Below, in pieces: positions 40,750 through 49,944 of a DNA stretch of 64,000 nucleotides. A model generated the notes under the pieces. That model searched no databases, was not told the DNA's origin, and saw only the letters and a program-made list of their open reading frames with translations. The translations under genes and the position numbers were made by a program. The stretch's first letter is position 1. Each line of letters opens with the position of its first letter. The stretch is from Sandarakinorhabdus limnophila DSM 17366 (lineage in GTDB: Bacteria > Pseudomonadota > Alphaproteobacteria > Sphingomonadales > Sphingomonadaceae): the NCBI RefSeq assembly GCF_000420765.1, contig NZ_ATVO01000006.1, positions 124,001-188,000 of the forward strand, read 5' to 3'.

Positions 40750-43557
40750 TCACGGGGCTGCGCGCACCTTCACCGGCAGCCCCAGCGCCTTCAGCTGCGG
40801 CTCCACCTTGGCGCGATCGCCCACCACGATCCACAACAGCTTGTCCGTATCGAATAGCTGCACCGCGCGGTTCAGATCGGCCGTGGTCAGCGCGCCCAGG
40901 CGGCGGGCGGAGGTGACGTAATAATCGTCCGGCCGGCCGAGGATCTGGTTGCGTTCCATGGCGGAAAGGAAGGCGGTGCCGCGTTCGAATTCGCCGGGCA
41001 GGGCCAGCACGGAGTTGGCGATGCTGCGATTGCGTTCTTCGGCGGTGATCGGTTTGGCGGCCTTGATGGCGGCGATATCGCCGATGATCGCCTTCATGCT
41101 GTCGGCGGTGCGGTCAGTCTGGACCGGGGCATAGACGAGGCTGGTCAGCTGCCCCTTGCCGTCGGTCAGGCCAGCATAGGCACCATAGGCCCAGTTCTTT
41201 TCCTCGCGGATATCGGTGGTGATGCGGCTGGTGGAAAGCCCGCCCAGCACATCGATGGCGGCGCGTTCGGCGATCAGATCCTGCATGCCGGTGATGGGCA
41301 GCATCGCGCCTGCCAGTATCAGGCTTTGCGGGCTGTTGGGCCGGTCAACCAGGATGATGCGGGCCGCTTGCGGCGGCGGCGCGGCGGCAGCGGTAATCGT
41401 GCCGGCCGGGGTGGCGGGATCGGCGCGCCAGTTGCCGAAGGCGGCGTCCAGCTGCGGCTTCAGTTCGGCGGCCGTGATGTCCCCCACCACGAACAATGTG
41501 CCGCGATCCGGGCGGATCCAGCGCTTGTGCCAGGCCACCAGCGCATCGCGGGTGATGGCTTTCAGGCTGTCGGCGGTCCCAAGCCCGCTCGGCGGCGCGC
41601 CATAGGGGTGATCGGGGCCATAGAGCGCCGGCGAAAGGATGCGCTGGGCGATGCCAATCGGATTGCTGGCCTCCTGCTGCAGGGCGGTGAGCATCTGGCC
41701 GCGCACGCGCTCGATCTCGGCCGGCGGATAATCCGGGCGCTGCACGATATCGGCAAACAGGCTGAGCGAGGCGCCGAGGTTGGACTTCAGCGCATCGAGG
41801 GAAATCCGCGTGCGGTCCATGCCCGGCGAGGCGCCGATGCCGGCGCCCAGCCGTTCGCGCAGTTCGGCAATATCGGTGCCGCTGCGGCCGGCGGCGCCTT
41901 CGTCCATCAGGTTCAACGCCATCGACTGGATGCCGAGCGACCCGCGCTCATCCGCTGCCCGGCCGCCTTCCACGCTGAGCAACATGCGCACCAGCGGCAC
42001 GGTGGTGCGGCGGGCGAGTTCCACCTTCAGGCCATTGGCCAGGGTGAAACGCTCGATCGCCGGCCATTGCAGCAGCGGCGGTTGGCCCACGGCGGGTTCG
42101 GCCATGCGGGCCGGGCCGATGGCGGGCGGGGAGCTGGCGGCCACCTTGGGCGGCGGTGGCACCTCTTCGGCGGCCGGCCGTTCGCCGGGCAGTACGGTCT
42201 GCACATAGGCGCTGGTGGTCAGCCACGCACGCGCGGCGGCCTGCACATCGGCGGGGGTGGCACCTGCATACCAGGCGAGCTCCGTGCGATATTGTTCGGG
42301 ATTGCCGGCATAAACCGCGCCTTCGGCCAGCGCGACGGCCTTGCCGCCAAAGCCGCCCACGGCTTCGAGGCCGCGGATGGTTCCGGCGACATTGCGGGTT
42401 GCCACGCGGCCCACTTCATCAGCGCTCGGCCCCTTGGCGATGAATTCCGCCAGCGCCTGCTTCACTGCGGCTTCTACAGCTTCCGGCTTCACGCCAGGCG
42501 CCAGCGTCACCTCGATTTCGGCCATGCTGACCTTTTCAAAGGCCTGCACGCCGCCACTCACAGACACGGCGAGCTTCTTCGTGCGCACCAGTTCGTTGTA
42601 CAGCCGCGATGATGATCCGCCGGCCAGCACCGTCAGCGCCACATCGGTCAGCACGGCGGCGCGGTCGAGCCGGCCCGGCACCGGCCAGTGCAGCGAAACG
42701 CGCGGCGTCGGCACCTTGTCGTACAGAGTCTCGCGACGTTCCGTGGTCCAGCGCGGCACCGGCGCGTCGAGGCGCTTCACCTCCGGACCCCGGTTGATCG
42801 GCCCAAAATATTTCTCGACCAGCGGCTTGGCAGTGGCGGCATCAATATCGCCGGCCAGCACCAGCACGGCATTGTTGGGGCCGTAATTGGCGCGGAACCA
42901 GCTTTGCACATCAGCCAGGCTCGCCCCGTTCAGATCGGCCATCGAACCGATGCTGTCGTGATGATAGGGGTGGCCCTCCGGAAACAACGCCTTCAACGTG
43001 GCATAGCCGGTGAGGCCAAAGGGCGCGTTGTCGCCCTGGCGCTTTTCATTCTGCACCACGCCGCGCTGCGCATCCAGCTTGGCCTTCGTCACGGCACCAA
43101 GCAGCCAGCCCATGCGATCGGATTCCAGATACAGCGCCAGATCGAGCGCTTGGGTCGGCACATTTTCGAAATAGTTGGTGCGATCGAACCAGGTGGTGCC
43201 GTTGGCATCGGTGGCGCCCACATCCTCCAGCTTCTTGAAGAACACGCCGTCGTTGTTCTCGCTGCCGTAGAACATCAGATGTTCGAACAAATGGGCAAAG
43301 CCGGTCTTGCCACGGGGCTCGTCCTTGGAACCGATGTGATACCAGACACTGACGGCCACGATCGGCGCCTTGCGATCGGTGTGGACGATGACGCGCAGGC
43401 CGTTGGGCAGGGTGAACTGTTCGTAGGGGACCTGCACCTGGCTCACCAGCGCAGCGAAGCTGGCCGGTTGGGTGGAGGACACGGCACCAGTCTGGGCCAG
43501 CACCGGTTGCACCAGCATCGTGGTGGCAGCCAGTGCCACCAGAAAATTGCGGATCAT
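40750..43557 (-). CDS. M16-family zinc metallopeptidase (double-domain)
   Basis: 935 residues. Signal peptide (MIRNFLVALAATTMLVQPVLAQ), then a first M16 domain with the inverted zinc motif HLFEH in GFAHLFEHLMFYGSEN and the distal Glu in QRGVVQNEKRQGDN. A second, inactive-type half starts near AIERFTLANGLKVELARRTTVP, as in pitrilysin-like fused peptidases. It should degrade peptides in the periplasm. ATG 43557 has GAGG eight bases upstream; the longer open frame would bury the signal peptide. Divergent from the M28 peptidase gene 62 bases away, suggesting joint control. Confidence 0.93.
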   Translation of the reverse strand: MIRNFLVALAATTMLVQPVLAQTGAVSSTQPASFAALVSQVQVPYEQFTLPNGLRVIVHTDRKAPIVAVSVWYHIGSKDEPRGKTGFAHLFEHLMFYGSENNDGVFFKKLEDVGATDANGTTWFDRTNYFENVPTQALDLALYLESDRMGWLLGAVTKAKLDAQRGVVQNEKRQGDNAPFGLTGYATLKALFPEGHPYHHDSIGSMADLNGASLADVQSWFRANYGPNNAVLVLAGDIDAATAKPLVEKYFGPINRGPEVKRLDAPVPRWTTERRETLYDKVPTPRVSLHWPVPGRLDRAAVLTDVALTVLAGGSSSRLYNELVRTKKLAVSVSGGVQAFEKVSMAEIEVTLAPGVKPEAVEAAVKQALAEFIAKGPSADEVGRVATRNVAGTIRGLEAVGGFGGKAVALAEGAVYAGNPEQYRTELAWYAGATPADVQAAARAWLTTSAYVQTVLPGERPAAEEVPPPPKVAASSPPAIGPARMAEPAVGQPPLLQWPAIERFTLANGLKVELARRTTVPLVRMLLSVEGGRAADERGSLGIQSMALNLMDEGAAGRSGTDIAELRERLGAGIGASPGMDRTRISLDALKSNLGASLSLFADIVQRPDYPPAEIERVRGQMLTALQQEASNPIGIAQRILSPALYGPDHPYGAPPSGLGTADSLKAITRDALVAWHKRWIRPDRGTLFVVGDITAAELKPQLDAAFGNWRADPATPAGTITAAAAPPPQAARIILVDRPNSPQSLILAGAMLPITGMQDLIAERAAIDVLGGLSTSRITTDIREEKNWAYGAYAGLTDGKGQLTSLVYAPVQTDRTADSMKAIIGDIAAIKAAKPITAEERNRSIANSVLALPGEFERGTAFLSAMERNQILGRPDDYYVTSARRLGALTTADLNRAVQLFDTDKLLWIVVGDRAKVEPQLKALGLPVKVRAAP

Positions 43558-43619
43558 CGACAAAACCTCACTCAATCTTGCAGTTTGCACAGGTTTAGCC
43601 TGACTGATACGAAACGCCA

Positions 43620-45284
43620 ATGATCAAGCGTACGTTCCTCGTCTCCGCCGCCCTGCCGCTCATCGCCGCAGCCGCTCCCGCCCCAAAGGCCGATCCGCTG
43701 GCTGCGTCGTTCCGCGCCCATGTCGCCTTCCTGGCCGATGATCTGCTGGAAGGCCGCGGCATCGGCTCGCAAGGCCACGAGATTGCGGCCAATTATATCG
43801 CGCAGCATTTCGCCCGCCTGGGCCTGCAGCCCGCCGGCGATAAGGGAACGTGGTTCCAGCGCGTGAACTTCGCCGAAAGCCGCTTCGCCAGCGAGGGCGA
43901 GACCGCGGTGATGGAAACCGGGGCGGGCAAGACAATCACGCTCGAAAATGGTGTCGGCCTGGTGCTGTCCCCCGGCGATCTCGCCGGCCCGGAAAGCATT
44001 AGCGGTGAAATGGTATTCGTCGGCTATGGCCTGCAGGACAAATCGCAGGGCATCGATGATTTCGCCGGCCTTGATCTGAAGGGCAAATATGCCGTGGTAC
44101 TGTCGGGCGCGCCCGACGGCATGAACAGCGAAGTCGCCGCCCACCTGGCCCGCACCTCCAAGGGCATCGCCGCGCTGCAGGCCGGCGCCCTTGGCCTGAT
44201 CACCGTGCGCACCCTGAAGGAAGCGGCGCGCCTGCCGTGGGAAAAATTCGCGCCGCGCGCCCGCCTGCCGCGCCGCGTGCTGCTTGGCCCCGATGGACAG
44301 GCGCTGGGCGATGGCGCCGGCCTGAAGGTGCGCGCCAGCATCGATGATGCCGCTGCCGCCGCCATTTTCGCCGGTTCCGCCATGAGCTTTGCCGATGTGC
44401 AGGCTGCGGCCGCCAAGGGCCCGGTGAAGAGCTTCCCGTTGCAGGGCCGGTTCAAGATCAACCGCGCCACCAAGCTGGAACGTATTTCCAGCCCCAACGT
44501 TCTCGGCCTGCTGCCCGGCACCGACAAGACGCTGGCCGCCGAAATCGTGGTGATTTCTGCCCACAGCGACCATGTTGGCGTGAAGGCAGTTGGTAGTTCG
44601 GGCCCAAAGCCCGGCGAAGACCGCATCTTCAACGGCGCCATGGACAATGCCAGCGGCACCGCCACGATGATGGAAGCCGCCACCGCGCTGGTGAAGGCGC
44701 CGCCGAAACGCTCCGTGCTGTTCCTCGCCACCACGGCGGAGGAATCCGGGCTGCTGGGCGCCGATTATTTCTCGCGCCAGCCCACGGTGGACGTAAAGCG
44801 CATCGTGGCCGACGTGAACATCGACATGCCGATCCTCACCTGCGATTTCGGTGATGTGGTGGCCTTTGGCGGGGACCGTTCAACGCTGGGCCCCACAGTC
44901 GCTGCCGCCGCCAAGGCGATGAAGCTCGGCCTGTCGCCCGATCCGCAGCCGGAAGAAGCGGTGTTCACCCGTTCCGATCATTATCCCTTCGTCCGCAAGG
45001 GCGTGCCTTCGGTGTTCCTGAAGACAGGCTGGACCGACACCAAGGGCGGCATGGCCTGCAAGGACGCCGAACGGGCGTTCCGCCTCAACAGCTATCACGA
45101 AGTGTCCGACCAGCTTGATCTGCCATTCGATTGGGCCGCCGCCGCAAAATGGAGCCGGCTGAACACTGACATCATCCGCCGCATCGCCAACGGCACGGCC
45201 GCGCCGCGCTGGTATGAAGGCGATTATTTCGGCACTGCCTTTGCGCCGACTGCGCCGAAAGCGCCGAAGCCGAAAGCGCGCTGA
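43620..45284 (+). CDS. M28-family aminopeptidase with PA insert
   Basis: 554 residues. Signal peptide (IKRTFLVSAALPLIAAAA). A PA-like insert lies around residues 110-220 (ISGEMVFVGYGLQDKSQG, LDLKGKYAVVLSG). The di-zinc peptidase core has VISAHSDHVG, FNGAMDNASGTATMMEAA, the catalytic TTAEESGLLGADYF, VNIDMPIL and a last His in SYHEVSDQLD. Exported aminopeptidase, probably periplasmic, feeding peptide use together with the divergent M16 peptidase. Confidence 0.93.
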   Translation: MIKRTFLVSAALPLIAAAAPAPKADPLAASFRAHVAFLADDLLEGRGIGSQGHEIAANYIAQHFARLGLQPAGDKGTWFQRVNFAESRFASEGETAVMETGAGKTITLENGVGLVLSPGDLAGPESISGEMVFVGYGLQDKSQGIDDFAGLDLKGKYAVVLSGAPDGMNSEVAAHLARTSKGIAALQAGALGLITVRTLKEAARLPWEKFAPRARLPRRVLLGPDGQALGDGAGLKVRASIDDAAAAAIFAGSAMSFADVQAAAAKGPVKSFPLQGRFKINRATKLERISSPNVLGLLPGTDKTLAAEIVVISAHSDHVGVKAVGSSGPKPGEDRIFNGAMDNASGTATMMEAATALVKAPPKRSVLFLATTAEESGLLGADYFSRQPTVDVKRIVADVNIDMPILTCDFGDVVAFGGDRSTLGPTVAAAAKAMKLGLSPDPQPEEAVFTRSDHYPFVRKGVPSVFLKTGWTDTKGGMACKDAERAFRLNSYHEVSDQLDLPFDWAAAAKWSRLNTDIIRRIANGTAAPRWYEGDYFGTAFAPTAPKAPKPKAR

Positions 45285-45288
45285 GGCG

Positions 45289-46353
45289 CTATTTCCCCAG
45301 CCGGGTCACATGGCCCATCTTGCGGCCGGCCCGGCTTTGCGCCTTGCCGTAAAGATGCACATGCGCCGTGGGGTCGGCCATCAGGCGCGGCCAGTCGGCC
45401 ACATCGTCGCCGATCAGATTGGTCATCTCGATCCGGGCTGACATCAGCGTCGTCGGCCGCAGCGGCAGGCCCACCACGGCGCGGACATGGTTTTCAAACT
45501 GGCTGGTGGCGCTGCCCTCGATCGTCCAATGGCCGCTGTTGTGCACGCGCGGCGCAATCTCGTTGAAGCGCGGGCCATCCTTGCAGGCGAAGAATTCGGC
45601 GGTCAGCACGCCGATGTGGCCCAGCTTTTCCGCCACGGTGCGGGCCAGTTGCACGGCTTCGGCGGCTTGCGCGCGCACCAGTGCCGGCGGCGGCAATGTG
45701 GAGGTGGCAAGGATCCCGCCCTTGTGCAGGTTCACCGGCACCGGCCAATCCACGATGCTGCCATCCTGCCCACGGCACAGGATCACGCTAAATTCATGGG
45801 CAAAATTCACGAAGCCTTCGAGAATCGCCGGCTGGCAGCCAATCGCTGCCCACGCGGCATCGGCATCGCCCGCCACCATGATGCGGGCCTGGCCCTTGCC
45901 ATCATAACCGAACCGTCGCGTCTTCAGGATCGCCGGCAGGCCCACCTGCGCAATCGCCGCGTCCAGCGCCTCGCGGCTGTCCACCTGCGCCCAGGTCGCC
46001 GTGCGCCCGCCCAGCCATTCGACGAACTGTTTTTCGGCCATGCGGTCCTGCGCGACTTCCAGGCTGTGCGCACCGGGGTGAACAGGCACATCAGATGCCA
46101 GCTGCCGCACCGCCTCGCGGTCGACATTCTCCCATTCCAGCGTCACCACATCCACGGCGGCTGCAAAGGCCTTCAGCGCCGCTGCATCGCCATACTCGGC
46201 CCGCGTGGTGAACGCCGCCACTTCGCTGGCCGGCGCGTCGGCTTCCGGCGCAAAGATGTGGCAGCGATAGCCCAGCTCGGCTACGGCCAGCGCCAGCATG
46301 CGGCCCAATTGGCCGCCGCCCAAAATGCCGATGGTGGAGCCGGGTGCCAGCAT
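45289..46353 (-). CDS. purK: 5-(carboxyamino)imidazole ribonucleotide synthase
   Basis: 354 residues, ATP-grasp. Start GSTIGILGGGQLGRMLALAVAELGY (in parts), then VVTLEWENVDREAV, KTRRFGYDGKGQ, FVNFAHEFSVILCRG and FNEIAPRVHNSGHWTIEG, all standard PurK motifs. It carboxylates AIR with ATP and bicarbonate in purine synthesis. The ATG shares one base with the purE stop; the pair is in the usual purE-purK order. Confidence 0.97.
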   Translation of the reverse strand: MLAPGSTIGILGGGQLGRMLALAVAELGYRCHIFAPEADAPASEVAAFTTRAEYGDAAALKAFAAAVDVVTLEWENVDREAVRQLASDVPVHPGAHSLEVAQDRMAEKQFVEWLGGRTATWAQVDSREALDAAIAQVGLPAILKTRRFGYDGKGQARIMVAGDADAAWAAIGCQPAILEGFVNFAHEFSVILCRGQDGSIVDWPVPVNLHKGGILATSTLPPPALVRAQAAEAVQLARTVAEKLGHIGVLTAEFFACKDGPRFNEIAPRVHNSGHWTIEGSATSQFENHVRAVVGLPLRPTTLMSARIEMTNLIGDDVADWPRLMADPTAHVHLYGKAQSRAGRKMGHVTRLGK

Positions 46354-46856
46354 CAGGGCAGATCATCCGACGGGACCAGCGCCACCGCGTCCGTTTGCGC
46401 CTGCCGCCAGGCTGCCAGCCGGCCGGCCAACGCCGCATCATTCAGCGCCAGGATGGCCGCCGCCTGCAACGCCGCGTTCACCGCACCGGCCTTGCCGATG
46501 GCGAATGTGCCCACCGGCACGCCGGCCGGCATCTGGACGATGGAAAGCAGGCTGTCGATGCCCTTCAGCGTGCGCGATTCGACCGGCACACCCAGCACCG
46601 GCAGCGCCGTCATGCTGGCGGCCATGCCCGGCAGATGCGCCGCGCCGCCCGCGCCAGCGATGATCACATTCAGACCTCGGGCTGCCGCGCCCCGCGCATA
46701 ATCGAACAGGCGATCCGGGGTGCGGTGGGCCGAAACGATGCGGGTTTCGTGGGGCACGCCAAGCGCCAACAATATATCGGCGGCGTGCACCATCGTCTGC
46801 CAGTCAGACTGACTGCCCATAATGATGCCAACCAGCGGTGCCGCGTCGCTTGCCAT
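46353..46856 (-). CDS. purE: 5-(carboxyamino)imidazole ribonucleotide mutase
   Basis: 167 residues. PurE class [15 protein letters not shown] phosphate loop, [18 protein letters not shown] with the catalytic His, [16 protein letters not shown] and [19 protein letters not shown]. It moves the carboxyl group of N5-CAIR to carbon 4. ATG 46856 gives the normal family start; the frame is open to 46934 without homology. Co-translated with purK. Confidence 0.97.
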   Translation of the reverse strand: MASDAAPLVGIIMGSQSDWQTMVHAADILLALGVPHETRIVSAHRTPDRLFDYARGAAARGLNVIIAGAGGAAHLPGMAASMTALPVLGVPVESRTLKGIDSLLSIVQMPAGVPVGTFAIGKAGAVNAALQAAAILALNDAALAGRLAAWRQAQTDAVALVPSDDLP

Positions 46857-46948
46857 GGCAATTCTGCCCTTTTTTGCCCGGAACCGAGCCCTTGGAAAGA
46901 GCCACGCCTTAACCGCCAGCCCTTTCCGGCGCAAAGAAAATCAGCCCT

Positions 46949-47530
46949 TCAGCGCTTTGCGAACAGCAACGCCGCCACGGCCGCTTCGATCACCTGCGCG
47001 GCGCCGACATGATCCAGCCGCTGGCGATCGCGCAAGCGGCCATAGGCTTCCAGGCTCAGCCACAGGTCCAGCTGTTCGAACCACAGATGGTCGGACTTCA
47101 CGTCCGGCGGCACCGCGCCTTCCAGCCGGGCGCGCAGCATCAGCGTGAGCGCATCCAGACCGTGGTTGAGCAGCGGCGAACGTTGCCGGTGCATGTCGGC
47201 CGCGCGGTGATAGGGCAGCACGGTTTCGAACATCTCCATGCGGCGGGTCATTGCCTCGCCAACCTGGCCCTGCCAGCTGCTGGCCCCATAGGGCCGGGAA
47301 AGATGCGTGTAGCGTCGGCCGATCCGTTCGATGACCGCGACATAAAGCCCGTCCATGTCGCCGAAATGGCGGAACACCTATCGCAGGCCCACCCCGGCAC
47401 GCGCGGCAATCGCCTCGGCACCCGGAATGCCCTGGTCTTCATCCACCAGGGCGATCACGGCGTTGATGATGCGATCCCGGCTCGCCACCGATCGCAGGCG
47501 CCGACCATCAATCTCCGCAGCTTCCGGCAC
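46949..47530 (-). pseudogene. TetR-family regulator interrupted by an in-frame TAG
   Basis: From GTG 47530 the frame reads RRLRSVASRDRIINAVIALVDE (in parts) and GAEAIAARAGVGLR, then TAG (47380-47378), then VFRHFGDMDGLYVAVIERIG and a helical ligand domain to 46949. With the stop read through this is a complete 193-residue TetR protein; the stop falls in the recognition helix of the HTH, where a Thr/Ser is usual, so a single change such as TCG to TAG explains it. A GTG directly after the stop could restart translation but would lack the DNA-binding domain. The rest of the frame is intact, so the break is recent or a sequencing error. Confidence 0.82.
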
Positions 47531-47670
47531 GCGTCAGGCCCCCATATGCACTGGCTTTCAGACTGCCATTGCGACCGCTCCGATGCCACCTGTAAAAGGT
47601 TAACAATTGCCGTGACATAGCCGCCAGCGCGACCGGCTGCGACGAAAGCGCGACCGATTGAGCGCCAAGC

Positions 47671-48045
47671 TCAGCGCGCGAAGCTGCGCCGTGCCAGCAA
47701 CAGGGCCACAATCATCACCGCTTCGGCAATCATCGGCGGATAAGCCGTGGGTACGGCGCCATCCAGGGCCAGCGATACCGTGCGGCCAATGATGGCTATG
47801 GCAAGCAGCAGCAACGGCACCTGCAGCGCCTTGTCATCCTTCTTCACCGCCCCGATAAGCGCAAACACGCCGCCTGTGATGAAGAAACCGGGGAAATCGG
47901 CCCGCAGCGTTGCCAGGCCCTGGCTGCCCAGCGGTGACAGGAAAAACTGCCCAGCCAATCGCGCCGGATTGAGCAGGAAGCCCAAGCCGATCGCAATATT
48001 GAACACCGCGATCAAACCGATCACCACCCGCATCACGCCTGCCAT
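47671..48045 (-). CDS. DUF4345-type small membrane protein
   Basis: 124 residues, four hydrophobic segments: VIGLIAVFNIAIGLGFLLNP, FPGFFITGGVFALIGAV, VPLLLLAIAIIGRTVSLALDG and MIAEAVMIVALLLA. The pattern with an early GLGFLLNP and a late R-x-VSLALDG matches the DUF4345 group, function unknown. ATG 48045 and ATG 48033 (with AGG upstream) are both possible starts. It lies between the broken regulator and the divergent metallo-hydrolase gene. Confidence 0.75.
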   Translation of the reverse strand: MAGVMRVVIGLIAVFNIAIGLGFLLNPARLAGQFFLSPLGSQGLATLRADFPGFFITGGVFALIGAVKKDDKALQVPLLLLAIAIIGRTVSLALDGAVPTAYPPMIAEAVMIVALLLARRSFAR

Positions 48046-48146
48046 ATCCCATATTCCCCAAAATGTTGGCGGCCACCCTATCAGGCCGGCGCGCACTGAA
48101 AACCAGTCCATTGTCAGAAGGTCAGCTTTCGCCTAGCAAGCGATTC

Positions 48147-49193
48147 ATGCGCCGTCTCCTGTTGCTTCTGTTGATCCTCGCTGCTGTGGGCGGGCTGTGG
48201 TTGCAACGCGCGCCGTTGGGCGAATTTGTGTTCAGCCAGATTGCCGAGCGCCGCGCCGGACGCAATGCGCTGGCCGCCTATAGCGACGGCCTCACCCTGG
48301 TCTTCTGCGGCACTGGTTCCCCCGTGCCAGATCCGCAGCGCGCCGAGGCGTGCCTTATGGTGAAGGCCGGAGACAATCTGCTGCTGATCGATGGCGGCGA
48401 TGGCGGGGCCCGCAAGCTTGGCGGCTTTGGCGTGCCGCTGGGCGGGCTTGATGCCGTGCTGCTCACCCATCTGCACAGCGATCATATCGAAGGCCTGGTG
48501 CCGGCGCTGCTGCTGCGCTGGACCGGCAGCGCAGCCACCACGCCGCTGCCGCTGATCGGCCCGCCCGGCACCAGCGATGTCGCGGCCGGCTATAATTTGA
48601 TGATGAAGGCCGATGCCGGTTATCGCACCAGCCATCATGGCCCGGCCATCGTGCCGCCCGGCGGCGGGCAATTTGCCGGGCAGGACAGGCCGGCTGGCGT
48701 GGTGTGGAATTCCGGCGGCCTGGTGATCACCGCCTTTGAAGTCAACCACGCGCCGGTCGCCCCGGCCTATGGCTATCGCATCCAGTACAAGGGCCGCACC
48801 GTTGTGGTGAGCGGCGACACCGCTGCCACGCCGGCGATGGCGCAGGCCGCCAGGGGCGCAGACGTGCTGGTGCACGAAGCGCTGCAGCCGCGCCTTGTTG
48901 CCGCCCTCACGCGCGGGTTGGCCGCGGCCAACCAGCCGCGCACGGCGCAGATCACCCGCGACATCCTCACCTATCACACCACGCCCGAACAGGCCGCCAC
49001 CGCTGCCGCCCAAGCCGGCGTGCAGATGCTGATGCTCACCCACATCGTGCCGCAATTGCCCAGCCGTTTCTTCGAAGCGGCCTTCCTGGGTGACGCGCCG
49101 CAGCGCTTTGCCGGCCCGATCCGCATCGCGCACGATGGCACGGTGCTGCACCTGCCGGCCGGCAGCCGCGCGATCGAGGAACATGATCTGTAA
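48147..49193 (+). CDS. Metallo-beta-lactamase-fold hydrolase, membrane-anchored or exported
   Basis: 348 residues. N-terminal hydrophobic stretch (LLLLLLILAAVGGLWLQ) acts as signal or anchor. The MBL core has LVFCGTGSPVPDPQRAEAC, LLIDGGDGG, the metal motif THLHSDHIEG, VVVSGDTAATPAM with the bridging Asp and LMLTHIVPQL with a late His. The early strand resembles RNase Z/arylsulfatase-type MBL proteins rather than lactamases. ATG 48147 is chosen because the sequence before it is not family-like. Substrate unknown. Confidence 0.88.
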   Translation: MRRLLLLLLILAAVGGLWLQRAPLGEFVFSQIAERRAGRNALAAYSDGLTLVFCGTGSPVPDPQRAEACLMVKAGDNLLLIDGGDGGARKLGGFGVPLGGLDAVLLTHLHSDHIEGLVPALLLRWTGSAATTPLPLIGPPGTSDVAAGYNLMMKADAGYRTSHHGPAIVPPGGGQFAGQDRPAGVVWNSGGLVITAFEVNHAPVAPAYGYRIQYKGRTVVVSGDTAATPAMAQAARGADVLVHEALQPRLVAALTRGLAAANQPRTAQITRDILTYHTTPEQAATAAAQAGVQMLMLTHIVPQLPSRFFEAAFLGDAPQRFAGPIRIAHDGTVLHLPAGSRAIEEHDL

Positions 49194-49205
49194 CGGCATG
49201 CGCTG

Positions 49206-49829
49206 ATGCACGATCATCCGCGCCGTGATCAGGCGATTGCCGCGGCGCTGGCGGCGTTGGCCGGCTATGTCGATGCCGTCGGCTTCGTTGCGTCGGGCGG
49301 CCTGTTCATCAGCTTCATGAGCGGCAACAGCACGCGGCTGGGCATTGGCCTGGCGCAAGCCAGCCAGTTCGCCGCACTGGCCGGCAGCCTGCTGGCCGCG
49401 TTCGTCGCCGGGGTGACGCTGGCCACGCTGATTGGCCGCCGCCTGAACAGTCACCGCCGGCGTGGGCAGTTGCTGCTGGTGGCCGCGCTGCTGGGCGGCG
49501 GTTTCACGCTGGGCCAGATCGGCTTCACCTGGCCGGGGCTGTTGCTGGCGGCGATGGCGATGGGCGCCGAAAACTGCGTGTTCGAGGCCGGCGGCAACGT
49601 GCGGATCAGCCTCACGTTCATGACCGGCAATCTCGTCAAGATCGGCCAGCGGCTGGCGCTGGCGCTCACCGGCGGGCCGGCGCTGGCCTTTCTGCCGTGG
49701 CTGCTGCTGTGGCCGGCAATGATCGGCGGCGCCGTGGCCGGCGCGCTGGCCTGGCCGCTGCTGGGCATGGCCAATCTGGGGGTGGCGGCTGCCGTGGCGG
49801 CCGGGCTGGCGCTGCTGATCGACCTTTAG
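49206..49829 (+). CDS. DUF1275 (YoaK-type) membrane protein
   Basis: 207 residues, six hydrophobic segments. GYVDAVGFVASGGLFISFMSGNSTRLGIGL (in parts) is the family's first repeat, and SLTFMTGNLVKIGQRLALAL is the second. Function unknown. It follows the MBL gene after 12 bases, so they are probably co-transcribed, and ends just before a perfect inverted repeat. Confidence 0.9.
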   Translation: MHDHPRRDQAIAAALAALAGYVDAVGFVASGGLFISFMSGNSTRLGIGLAQASQFAALAGSLLAAFVAGVTLATLIGRRLNSHRRRGQLLLVAALLGGGFTLGQIGFTWPGLLLAAMAMGAENCVFEAGGNVRISLTFMTGNLVKIGQRLALALTGGPALAFLPWLLLWPAMIGGAVAGALAWPLLGMANLGVAAAVAAGLALLIDL

Positions 49830-49851
49830 ACTCTGTGGCATCCGCACCAAA

Positions 49852-49921
49852 CCGCTCATGCCGAGCTTGTCGAGGCACGCACCACAGTCCGTGCGTGCCT
49901 CGACAAGCTCGGCATGAGCGG
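49852..49921. repeat. Perfect 30-bp inverted repeat between convergent genes
   Basis: Bases 49852-49881 and 49892-49921 are exact inverted copies around a 10-base loop; the core is gccgagcttgtcgaggca and its complement. Flanking accaaac also recurs inverted. The hairpin fills the gap between DUF1275 and the facing isomerase-like gene, where it can end both transcripts. The core resembles a palindrome often scattered through sphingomonad genomes (recalled, not checked). Confidence 0.88.
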
Positions 49922-49944
49922 GTTTGTTTGGTTGGCAGAGCTGC

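Noticed and set aside
47378..47380. Recoding of the in-frame TAG in the TetR gene (for example as pyrrolysine or by suppression)
   Set aside because: No pyrrolysine genes or recoding signals are visible, and bacteria of this type read TAG as stop; a point mutation or read error is simpler.
47599..47618. Possible third PhoB box upstream of the TetR pseudogene (minus strand TGTCAC ... GTTAAC)
   Set aside because: The two elements are 12 rather than 11 bp apart and only one matches the heptamer well.
48114..49859. A 581-codon minus-strand open frame opposite the MBL-fold and DUF1275 genes
   Set aside because: Gln/Arg/His-rich, low-complexity translation typical of antisense shadow in GC-rich genes; both plus-strand genes have clear family motifs.
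40594..49921. CRISPR array suggested by the two palindromic elements
   Set aside because: The two elements differ in sequence, are 9 kb apart, and there are no regularly spaced repeats or cas genes.
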